Source: Astrothelium macrocarpum (taxonomy: Eukaryota > Ascomycota > Dothideomycetes > Trypetheliales > Trypetheliaceae). Taken from it: a stretch of 31,922 bases of DNA. Positions within the stretch are counted from its first letter, which is position 1, and each line of letters starts with the position of its first letter. Location: NCBI GenBank assembly GCA_021030915.1, contig JAGEMR010000217.1:1-31922 (forward strand), in the 5' to 3' direction. This document shows positions 20,770-30,290 of this stretch, in pieces. Under the pieces are notes generated by a model. That model was not told where the DNA came from, did not search any database, and worked only from the letters and a program-made list of their open reading frames with translations. The position numbers and the translations under genes are program-made.

Positions 20770-23314
20770 ATGTCGGTCGCCATGCTGCACGCTCCTTCGC
20801 GAGCTTCTACCTCGTCCTCATCCTCCTTCGCCGTGTCTCGGCAAAACACAATGTCTTCACACGATGGTCGGTCTCTGCGCCAATCGAAGCGCATGTCTGT
20901 CACTGCCCTCTACCTGTCCATGTCTGCCAAAGACCGCGAGTTGGAAATTGAGGATGAGTTGGCAAGAGGTACATCATTCGACAAATTTTTTGCGAGAGAG
21001 GTACTAATTCTAGGATAGCACAAAAGACACTCAGGGAGTTGAAAGCAAAGATATCATCACAGTCCAAGAAGAACTTTGTGTTGGAAAAGGATGTTCGATA
21101 CCTCGATTCACGAATCGCCCTCCTGATCCAAAATCGTATGGCACTGGAAGAGGTACGTTGGTGCATAATCACTGCCTGTTGTCTCTAATTGACACTCTGA
21201 GCAGCAACAGGACGTTGCAAATCATCTCGAGGAGGCATCAGATCTTCAAGAAGGTTTCTTTCCAAACGATGAAAAGACGCAAAGATATGGAAATCTATTG
21301 TTTCTCCTGCAATCCGAGCCTCGACATATTGCGCACTTGTGTCGATTGGTCACAATGGCCGAAATCGATTCTTTGCTGCAAACTGTCATGTTTACAATCT
21401 ACGGCAATCAATATGAAAGCCGAGAAGAGCACTTGCTGTTGACCATGTTTCAGGTATGCAACCCAACATCTCAAATCATGCGCAAGGCTAACTACCATTG
21501 CAGTCTGTTCTTACCTACCAATTCGATAATACTCCTGACTATTCTTCCCTTTTGCGAGCAAATACCCCTGTTTCACGAATGATGACCACCTACACCCGGA
21601 GAGGTCCCGGACAAAGCTATCTCAAGTCGACTCTGGCCGAGCGCATCAACTCTTTGATTGAATTGAAAGACCTCGATCTAGAAATTAATCCACTAAAAGT
21701 ATATGAAAAGATGATTACGAAGATTGAAGAAGATGGAGGCTCACTTCCTCCAAATCTACCCAAAGGTGTCACCGCTGAGCAGGCCGCCGAGAATCCAAAT
21801 GTGCAACAAATAATCGCTCCAAGACTAAAGATGCTTACAGATATCGCAAATGCATTCTTGGACACAATCATTATGAATTTGGAAGAGACACCATATGGCA
21901 TTAGGTGGATATGCAAGCAAATTCGAAGCTTGTCCAAGCGAAAATATCCGGATGCTCAGGACCACACCATCTGCACTTTGATCGGAGGTTTCTTTTTCCT
22001 CCGATTCATCAATCCAGCCATCGTGACTCCAAGGTCATACATGTTGATCGACGATACACCAGCTGAAAACCCAAAGCGTACATTGACGTATGTAGCAAAG
22101 ATGCTGCAAAACTTGGCCAATAAGCCATCATACGCAAAAGAGCCATACATGGTGAAACTTCAGCCATTCATCCACCAGAACAAGGAGCGCATCAACAAAT
22201 TCATGTTGGATCTTTGCGAAGTGCAAGATTTCTACGAAAGCTTGGAAATGGACAACTACGTCGCCCTCTCCAAACGTGACCTCGAGCTCTCAATCACACT
22301 AAACGAAATCTACGCTACTCATTCGCTGCTCGAGCGCCACATTGGTGCTTTGGCCCGCGATGAGAGTTCGCACTTGGCTCTTCTATTACAAGAGCTTGGT
22401 CCTGCACCAAACCAACTACCGCGTAAAGACAATCGTGTCGTCAACGTGCCTCTCTTTAGCAAATGGGAGACCCCTCTAGACGACTTTACCGCAGCCCTAG
22501 ACATTACACAGGAAGAAGTCTTCTTCATGGAAGCCAAATCCACTTTCGTCATGATCATGCGTTCCCTCCCACCCAACACCTCCATCACTCGCCGCCCGCT
22601 CCGCCTCGACCGCATCGCCGAAGCAGCCGCCACCACCAAAAACGACTCGGTCATGGTGCGCAAGGGCATCCGCGCCATGGAGCTGCTCAGCCAGCTGCAA
22701 GAAATGGGCGTCGTCGACAAAGAAGACGGCTTCGCGCTACTGCGCGACGAAGTCGAGCAGGAACTTGTGCACCTCGGGTCGATCAAGGACAAGGTCATCG
22801 AGGAGACGCGCAAGCTCGACGAGGTCTACCGCACCATCCGCGAGCACAACATGTACCTGGTGTCGCAGCTCGACACGTACAAGTCGTACCTGCACAACGT
22901 GCGCAGCCAGTCCGAGGGGAAAAGTAGGAAGCAGGAGAAGAAGCAGGTGCTGGGGCCGTACAAGTTTACGCATCAGCAGCTGGAGAAGGAGGGCGTCATT
23001 CAGAAGAGCAACGTGCCGGAGAATCGGAGGGCGAATATCTTTTTCAACTTTACGAGTCCGTTGCCTGGGACGTTTGTCATTAGTCTGCACTACAAAGGTA
23101 GGTGCTCCCCTTTACTAAATATATCAGGCCGTCATGGCTAACAGTTGGGACAGGGCGCAACCGTGGTCTGCTGGAACTCGACCTCAAACTCGACGATCTG
23201 CTCGAGATGCAAAAGGATAACCAGGAAGACCTCGATCTCGAGTACGTCCAATTTAATGTTTCAAAGGTACTGGCTTTGCTCAACAAGCGCTTTGCGCGGA
23301 AGAAAGGGTGGTGA
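20770..23314 (+). CDS. gapA: Ras GTPase-activating protein of the GapA/Sar1 (IQGAP-related) type
   Basis: It stimulates GTP hydrolysis by Ras and so switches off Ras signalling; fungal GapA/Gap1 proteins affect polarity and morphogenesis. Exons by hand: 20770-20968, 21019-21152, 21205-21453, 21504-23097 and 23154-23314 (778 aa; introns 50-56 bp, all in phase). A Ser-rich N-terminus is followed by a conserved coiled segment (AQKTLRELKAKISSQSKKN). The RasGAP domain spans about 170-410. It has an arginine-finger candidate Arg212 in LLRANTPVSR and the FLRFINPAIVTP signature at about 359-370. The RasGAP C-terminal domain, about 555-700, has long helices (KVIEETRKLDEVYRTIREHN). The C-terminus ends LALLNKRFARKKGW. 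No calponin-homology or IQ repeats are present, which separates it from true IQGAPs. GC rises markedly over 22,560-22,920. Confidence 0.95.
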
Positions 23315-24400
23315 TTACCTCTGGTCCCTGACTTTCTTGAATCCATCAAGACTTTTTCTATGTAAGATGTGTTTGTACGATGTCGATGGCGAGAAGAAGA
23401 TGAAATCTACGGTGGCCGAGATTGCTACGGCTTCCTGTATCTCGGATTTCTCTTCTCTTTCCTGAATTTTCTCTTCCTTTTTTGGTTCTTTTTACTTCTT
23501 CATTGGGACCAGGGCGAAAAGCGGCGTGCAAATGAGCTTCGGGATACCCTGTGTTGCAACTTCGTGGAAAGCTTGGGAGTTTGAGCCAAGCGAACAAGAA
23601 GTGAATATGTGGATGAGGAAAAGAATTAAGAATTGTGTTCTCTCTCTCCTTTTTTTTCATGTACTGCTGGTCGAGACGTGCTTGAGGATAGGCATGGTGA
23701 GGCGAGTTTAATGAGCCTCCTTTTCTTTCGAGGGAGCAAGATGATTTTGGGTTTGGGAGCGTGGTGGCGTGGCGTGGCGATGATTGGCAAAGCTGTTTGT
23801 CGCTTTTGCCCTGCCCTTCTCAGTGTCTCGACCGGCCGGACCGGGGACGTTATGTGGAAAGTGTTCTGTATAGCATGGATGAGATGGTTTCTTCTCTTTT
23901 CGCGTGGTAGCGTCAGGATTGATATCCAGTGTATAATAATCTGGGCGGTTTTAGCGAAGATGATTTCGAAGAATGAGCGCATGGCGTGATCCAAAACTTT
24001 GTTCTGCTGACTTGTGCATTGGTCTTTGATGCCTGCGTTTGGTTCGTTGTGTAAGAAAGCGTGCGCGATTTCAAAAAGCCGACGACGGTTTCTAAGCCTT
24101 ACTTGAGCCAGCTATCAAGATGCAACTGGGTTCGTTCATAGTGTAAAGTGTCAATACGACTATAATTTTCCGAGTTCAGAAGGAAATTTGCTCCCTACTA
24201 CAATCTCAATTCGACGCATAGACGCAATTATTGGACTATTTGCTGCATTTACGGACGAGCATACGCCCAGCCTTCTGCTTAGTAAGCAAATGAATGTGTC
24301 AACGGTTGTACGTAACCAAACCTACACGCCCTAAATTTTCATCCACTGACAAACGACCGAATATCATCCATCCCTTTACGAATTCCTAGAAATGGATATG
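23315..24400. other. Intergenic between convergent genes
   Basis: About 1.1 kb containing the 3' regions of the RasGAP gene (plus) and the polytopic membrane gene (minus). T-rich runs lie at about 23,450-23,500 and 23,640-23,660. No frame here has a recognisable protein. Confidence 0.5.
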
Positions 24401-26491
24401 CTATACTTGTACGCAATCCCCAAACTCCTTCAGCATTTGGATCACCGCCACAAAACCTCCTACTGCAGGCGAGAAGAGAAGCCCCCACAAGAAAAGGAAC
24501 GTGCAGAGATCCATGCCACTCAACAAGAGCAACTTCTTTGATGTAGACTTTCCTTTTCTGCGCTTGAAACGATAAATGGGGGTAAGAAGGTTGATGGCCA
24601 TGAATGGCACAGTGATTCCGTGAACAACGCCCACAGCTAGCCACGACATTGTCCATCCCCTCTGTGCCCTTGTGCTTTTGTTTGGTCGGAAAGCCGAGAG
24701 AGCACCAATGACTGCTAACGACATGCCGAGAGACAAAACTAGCGGAATGTATATAGCGAAAAGAGACTTGAGCGGTAATCTTCTAAGACGAGTTGCCTCA
24801 TATTCGCTCCTCGCCGGTGAATTCGGGCCGCGAAAGAACTTAGGTAATTTCATCCATTGGTAGTGCATGCTATTGGGTTGCAATTCGAAATGAGAACATG
24901 TTGGGATGAGCACTGCCCTCAGGTCAGCAGGCCGAGACGGTCGAAAACCGATCACACCCTTTATCCATTGGAAATGCATGGTATTGAAAAGAGAAAATTT
25001 TGAGCTGGACAATACGCTCTGGTCAGCAGACTGAGACGTGCGCAAACCTATCACCGCCATCGATTCCCTTATTGTGCTCGCGAATATGGATATCATGATC
25101 TCAAACACAGAATAATTCTCATTATATTGTTGCTCTCGCACTAAAACATTTCCCCACAAAGAATCTCCCATGGAGTTCTGAGACTCGGATTCTGAATGTG
25201 CTCTTGGTTTATCAGTATGTACGTCCTCTAGAAAGACGCCATACTCTTCTTGGTCAGATGTTTCTTGAATCTTCTTCAACTTCACTGTTGATGTATTAGG
25301 AGCTTGAGAGTGACACAGCTGACCAATGACTCCGTGGAACTGTCCACCTCTGCGTCTAGCTTCACTCATCTCCCGAGACCAAATCATATACAACTTGGGA
25401 TACCCGGAGCATACCAGCTGGCCAAGCAGATTGACAATTGACATGATCAAGTATGGTACTACTGTAAGACCAAAAGCTGAGTAACCATAAATTGAGATTT
25501 GGATGCCTCGCGCATGATAGAGAGTGATGCCTGAGCTGACTGCTTGGATGATGCCAACCAGAGCTTGAGCAGCATTGTAGCTATCAGCAAGGCGGATTGT
25601 TTTGCGGAGCCTATCTTTGTCCATGCCGTTTGCCATTGCTTCTAGCTCGCAATTGCCGGGATCGGTTGTCACACACTCAGGGTCTCCTATCTCAAGTTTG
25701 GCATCGCTTGGGACAATCCTGAAAGAGTATCCAGGAGGAAGCTCACAAGTCCCGTGAACGGCAGATGTCATTTTGCCATACGTTTCCCGAACGAAATCTG
25801 TAACTGGAAGACGCTCTTCGGCCCAATCTGGTTTGACCACTTCGTATATATGCCGAAGATTTGAAGTCGAGGCAGACGATGAATCCGTTTCTTTTTGGTG
25901 TTGATCACCATTTTCTGGAAGCTCTACTGCCTGTACGATGTCGTCGTGCCGTGGCTGCCAAGATTTGTTCCTGGTGACCATGCATAATGCGCCTGCACGA
26001 GCGGCACTTTCGATCGCGTTTGCCCCATAGAACCTTGAGCGTCGAATTAAAGAGTTTGTTGCAATCAAGATGCCAGAGCCAGGAAAAAACAGAGCCAGTA
26101 CTCTGGTCACTATAGAGATCAAAGGGCTTTCTCCTGGATACAAGTTCACCGTAGCGCAGTGCGCGAGGTAGTTTATGGCGAGAAAAAGGACGATTGAGCG
26201 GGCAGTATAGTTCATACAGACCATGTTAGGCTCTCCATGATTGAAGAACTTTGTACTGTTCTGATTTGGCGAGAGGTAGATTGGTGTGTCATTTAGAGGC
26301 ACAGCACGAACCGAAGCAGCAATGATGAAAACTAAACATAGTGATAATGCCATGGCACCAATGGGCATTAAACTTTGAAGATGGCGAATTCGCGAAAATT
26401 TTCCCCAGGTTGGTGTCATCGCGAAATTTATTAGCCAAATGATGGTAAGGCTGGAGCATTTTGCAAGAGCAAGGTAATACAAACACAGCAT
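24401..26491 (-). CDS. Polytopic membrane protein, 696 aa, unknown function
   Basis: A single uninterrupted minus-strand frame. Hydrophobic segments that could span the membrane are at about 5-25, 42-62, 98-115, 124-148, 307-327, 335-361, 583-609, 618-645 and 658-685, so roughly nine spans. A soluble loop of about 150 residues (150-300) has several Cys, and a second long loop (365-580) is polar. The second loop contains a tandem duplication: units of about 33-37 residues at 480-512 and 513-549, both starting VIG(L/F)R and ending TMHFQWIKG or SMHYQWMKL. The overall look (an Asn/Thr-rich ectodomain-like stretch with NST and NYT sequons near 78-96, then alternating spans) resembles uncharacterised fungal membrane proteins. 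I cannot name a family. An in-frame TGA lies just upstream of the ATG, so an upstream exon would need an intron. It faces the RasGAP gene convergently. Confidence 0.82.
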   Translation of the reverse strand: MLCLYYLALAKCSSLTIIWLINFAMTPTWGKFSRIRHLQSLMPIGAMALSLCLVFIIAASVRAVPLNDTPIYLSPNQNSTKFFNHGEPNMVCMNYTARSIVLFLAINYLAHCATVNLYPGESPLISIVTRVLALFFPGSGILIATNSLIRRSRFYGANAIESAARAGALCMVTRNKSWQPRHDDIVQAVELPENGDQHQKETDSSSASTSNLRHIYEVVKPDWAEERLPVTDFVRETYGKMTSAVHGTCELPPGYSFRIVPSDAKLEIGDPECVTTDPGNCELEAMANGMDKDRLRKTIRLADSYNAAQALVGIIQAVSSGITLYHARGIQISIYGYSAFGLTVVPYLIMSIVNLLGQLVCSGYPKLYMIWSREMSEARRRGGQFHGVIGQLCHSQAPNTSTVKLKKIQETSDQEEYGVFLEDVHTDKPRAHSESESQNSMGDSLWGNVLVREQQYNENYSVFEIMISIFASTIRESMAVIGLRTSQSADQSVLSSSKFSLFNTMHFQWIKGVIGFRPSRPADLRAVLIPTCSHFELQPNSMHYQWMKLPKFFRGPNSPARSEYEATRLRRLPLKSLFAIYIPLVLSLGMSLAVIGALSAFRPNKSTRAQRGWTMSWLAVGVVHGITVPFMAINLLTPIYRFKRRKGKSTSKKLLLLSGMDLCTFLFLWGLLFSPAVGGFVAVIQMLKEFGDCVQV
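24845..25054 (-). repeat. Internal tandem duplication within the polytopic membrane gene
   Basis: Unit 1 is about 24956-25054 and unit 2 about 24845-24955. Similarity is visible in DNA as well as protein: GGTCAGCAG recurs in both units, and CCATTGG followed by a TGCATG(G/C)TATTG segment occurs at both unit ends. Unit 2 is about four codons longer. Duplication therefore occurred within the exon. Confidence 0.75.
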
Positions 26492-27183
26492 TCTTGGCGT
26501 CGCTGAAGAGCCTCAGCCTGGGATGATCCAGCCTCTAACAAGTAAATCGGTCATTGTATGAGTTAGCCAAGGGAAGAGATCGCTCGATGAGATATACGGT
26601 AAAATGCAATACTCTCCTCGATACTTACAGACCGAATAGTAAGACATGGATACACGTTCGGCTAGTCTTGACTCTCAATATACACTATTGCTGCACATAG
26701 ACACAGCTGAATGGTACAAAGTCCATGTTGCAAATTCCCTTATGTGAAAAATTTGCACGTTCGTCAGGTCAAGCCTCGTTTACCATGACCAATCGGTAGA
26801 GCAGCAGAACGCGTAGCATATAGGAACGGGAAGCTCCGTAAGGCACCCGAAATGATCCGATGGTTTTTGACTGCTCAACAAGCGCTTGGATGGTGAGTAG
26901 TCTCCTAAGCGCCGAATGATGGGATGATGAAGTTGAATCGGCATCATGCCACCTGGAGCGGGCTGATAGGGCTGGTGCCTGAGTCAGGGCCGGGATGAAT
27001 AGGCGGGGCGCTTGCATTGCCTTGTGACAATGACAACTCAAAGCTTCGAGTCCTCTCATCTCTTCCTACAAAGACGTCAGTGTTCCTGATAACCACCGAA
27101 TACCTATCCGAATCAGCACTACCGCGCTGAAAACCCCACCAGAAATCACATCCAAGCTCTTCCATTCTAGCAATCAACCAATT
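26492..27183. other. Divergent intergenic region
   Basis: About 690 bp between two divergently transcribed genes, presumably holding both promoters. Minus frames at 26769-27059 and 26944-27177 have no family signature. No repeat is obvious. Confidence 0.5.
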
Positions 27184-27839
27184 ATGTCCTCATCAATTAC
27201 CATTCCCAAACGCAAGAAACCCCAATCGGCTTCCAGTCCAAGCAGTTACTCATATGCCTCATCATCCTCCTCCTCGACACCTTCCACATATACTCGTGCA
27301 GAAAGCTCTGCGAGTGCATCACATAATTGCCCCGCTTCCGAGTCGTCTTCGCCTACAAGATATTACAGTCATGATCGACGGCCTTCGTTACTAGGTATGC
27401 TCGTACAAGGCACTCTCTACAGCCTTTCAGTGCAAAATTTGCAGATGACTAAACCGCCAATCATAGGCTCTTCTCTCTCCAAATCAGAGCACACAGTCAT
27501 AAACATCGGTGGTCCTGAGCATCCACGTCTAGTATGCTTATCGACTTCTTTCTACTCCGCCTACCCCGTCTCTGGGAAACAAACACGCTGAACTTGGTTT
27601 TTGCAGATAACTTGTGTGAAAGCTTCCCAAGGCTTCGACTGGAATCTAGGTATGCTTCCATGGTTCCCTTGTCACTGACTGTCCTTCTGCGACTTGCTCA
27701 CTCAATGTCCCGTATTGAAGACATCTTCCTACCATCCTACGCATCAAATCACGACTCGAGCGAGCTCGAACGAAAGCAAGACCCCGTTGATGATATTGTT
27801 CTCACCGACGAAGAGGCTGCTGCCATATATCCGCAATAG
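27184..27839 (+). CDS. Small conserved fungal protein, 169 aa, unknown function
   Basis: Exons by hand: 27184-27531, 27607-27649 and 27721-27839, with introns of 75 and 71 bp, both with GTATGC donors and acceptors TTGCAG and TTGAAG. Residues 1-70 are Ser-rich and disordered. The conserved part begins near LLGMLVQGTLYSLSVQ and continues GGPEHPRL-ITCVKASQGFDWNL-DIFLPSY, where both splice junctions restore continuous, protein-like text. The acidic tail is ERKQDPVDDIVLTDEEAAA. The GFDWN..IFLPSY pattern resembles a family of small uncharacterised Pezizomycotina proteins as I remember it, but I cannot give a name or role. No signal peptide or membrane segment is seen. Both introns lie inside the conserved region, so splicing is required to make the protein. 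Confidence 0.75.
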
Positions 27840-28889
27840 TCCATGGTGCGGGCACCGGTATTGCACAATAGAGCCAATCGCTGGTACGGCAGCCTTGCTA
27901 TGAAAGAGTTTGCGGCTTGCCATTACAAACATCTTGGCGGACAACTTGGAGTTTAATGAGTTAAGAAGCGTCTCAAATCTGGCATCATGGGTAGCAAGAT
28001 GTCTTTAGCAAGCTATTCATTGCTGTTCAAAGGGGGTTTTGGAGTTTGGGGCAATACAAGGGTGGGGCTTTTCACGGTGTATATACACTGTCGGTGCTTA
28101 GCTTGTGGCATTTTTCAAGGCATCAACGACCTCATTGTCTTGATCATTAGGTAGGTAGGTAGGTAGGTAGGTATCTATGGAACCTAACTGTCATGGTCTG
28201 GAAGCAATAGGCACGTAACTTTTGTCAACTTGGTGATCATTTGCCAATTCCGGTGATGGTCCATATGAACTTATTCAATGTGCGAGACTATGCCTGATGC
28301 CTAGTAAAATTATACGGCCGCGCGCAATGTATCTGCTCTTCCTTTATGCCTTCCGAAATCCAATCACAAGGATCTGTCATCATTAGTAAGTAACTTCAAG
28401 TTGTCGGCGAACCTTATGCTATGCAATTACAAGTTCCGATACTTGGTTTCAGTGGGATACCAAGCCGGAATTAACCTGATCTCACTGCCGAAACAACCTG
28501 AAATGGAACTGTTTAGGTGCGCATCTCTGGTGTTTGGTTACAGAAAGGGACTTCATAAAGATGACAAAGATACTTGACCCTCTGACATGCACAGAGCGAA
28601 ATTGATTTGGATATTAGAAAAGCCATCCCACGCAGCGCACTCGCTCGGGAAGAGATGCAAATTGGAGATTGTATTATGGGCAGCAAGCTTGGTACTCAAC
28701 AAAGTAACGAATTCAGACTCAAGCCGTGTATGATCAAAGAACAGCAAGTATTGCTAGACAAGAGTTTGATCCACGCATTAATTAATACTAATTACTATCA
28801 TCATACGCCAGCGTCCCACGTGCCTGGGTGGTCCATGGACACAGTCACTATCTATTCTGCCCTTCTTGTCCTCCTCCTCCGACTGTATT
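27840..28889. other. Intergenic, no supported gene
   Basis: About 1 kb of ordinary to slightly AT-rich DNA with one tetranucleotide microsatellite (annotated separately). Open frames on both strands at 28553-28963 overlap each other and show no protein signature. It would contain the 3' ends of both flanking, convergent genes. Confidence 0.5.
28148..28172 (+). repeat. (TAGG)n microsatellite
   Basis: Six consecutive TAGG units are followed by TATC. It is a simple tandem repeat, not the telomeric TTAGGG hexamer. Confidence 0.9.
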
Positions 28890-29784
28890 TTAATTCGACT
28901 CTTCATACAAATATGCATGTATCATCACCTGCGTTGGTACTGGCGCATATATGGTCAAAATGATACTTGACAGGTCCGCTGGCCAGTGTCCGTAGGCTAG
29001 ACGTGAGCATGTTTCACACTGAGTCGAATTGGGAAAATCTTGGCCCTGCTCGCCTCGCGCATGCAGAGACATATAAGCAGCCGGATAGAGACGGTTTGAA
29101 CTCACTTCAGTCAGGACAACCTGCGCGTACTTATTGCCGCCGCGAAGACTCGGTTCGATACGACCTCTATAGGCTTGGTTCGGCTCTATGTGAGCTACGA
29201 GGCTAAGAACTTGCTCAGGAGCAACGCACCAGGCCGTCGGAATTCTGTCATACGTGTCACCACCAGCGTTGAAGCAGAAGTCCTGCCTCTTACAAGAGCC
29301 ATCGCATGTGTGTTGTCGTGCTACACTCGCCGGCTCAGTCCAATCGCTTTCAGCCTGGCTATCCTCAGGTTCATCGCACTGCATTGACCATCCATTTGCA
29401 AACCCCTGTGCGTCGCAACGGGATTCTACGAAATCTCGAGCCTCAAGAGACATTGAGGTAGCGTCATCGCATTGTTGTTTGCATTTGTATATCGGGTAAG
29501 CTGTGATTGAATTTACGCGTCGAGTGAAGCCAGTTGCATGAGCATTTCGCTTTGTCAAATTCGAGGCGGGTCCGTAATACGGCGTAATAGATCCACCACT
29601 ACAAAAGCTTAGTGCTATCGATCATCTGCCCCTTTCCCAGATGGACCTACGTGAGGAAAGTCAGTTCGGTAATGCTATTGCCTTGATTGGTTTCGTTGTC
29701 CACGGCGAAAGCGCCCAACGGGATCGCCGTGAGGAGGCACAATGCGAAATGAAAGAATGTTGCTCTCGTCGTTGCTAAATTCAT
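28890..29784 (-). CDS. Secreted cysteine-rich protein, 280 aa, candidate effector
   Basis: Exons by hand: 29651-29784 and 28890-29598, with a 52-bp GTAGGT...GTAG intron. The join restores frame exactly (FLT-GGSITPYYG). Residues 1-27 form a clear signal peptide: basic start (TTRA), hydrophobic core FFHFALCLLTAIPLG and an A-F-A cleavage site before VDNET. The mature part has about 12 Cys, including CKQQC, CDGSCKRQDFC and CETC, suggesting disulfides. Sequons NET, NLT and NST are present, and a possible Kex2-type KR site lies in NLTKRN. No catalytic family is recognised, and no membrane span follows the signal. It is the last gene before the right AT-rich block, 0.5 kb away. An extracellular, possibly host-interacting role is inference from secretion, cysteines and location only. 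The open frame alone lacks the signal peptide because the first exon is separate. Confidence 0.8.
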
Positions 29785-30290
29785 TTCAAAGATCAAGAAA
29801 CGGAAAAATTTAGAGAAGCGTTCTGGACTGTTAAACTTTTAAAGAAAACATGAGAATCCTGCTCCCTCTCCAATGTATTAACACGGCGACACTCTAGTAT
29901 AAGAACTCAAGAGGACACATTATTGGTGAGGATCATATTGCGCGCAGATAGATATGTCGTAAATATTATCAATTCTTCCTCAAGTCTCCTGAGACGTCCG
30001 GAAAACCTTCTTTCGCAAAGTGATTGGCTTGAAAGTAGCTCACATCGGCGAGATGGGTTGGGAATCAGCCTAGCGTCATCGTGGCGACCGCCTATCCGAA
30101 GACCTAATCTAGGTATGAATTGACCGATCCAGAAGAATGTGGCGCAGACAATTGGATCTGATGGATTATTCCCTCACGACCGTCCGGGGATCTGAGCTCG
30201 TCGTCCTGAATTATGGAGGATTTTGTACCTTTGCGTTGGCTAGGAGATTTCACCACCTCGTGCACGGGCCCATCTCGTGCACACCAAATT
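29785..30290. other. Upstream region of the secreted-protein gene, up to the AT border
   Basis: About 500 bp of ordinary composition that should hold the promoter. A direct repeat CTCGTGCAC occurs twice at about 30,257-30,282, just where composition begins to fall. No gene is supported. Confidence 0.45.

Noticed and set aside
22463..22927. 154-codon plus frame and long minus frames within the RasGAP gene
   Set aside because: They overlap the RasGAP C-terminal domain exon in other frames and reflect its local high G+C.
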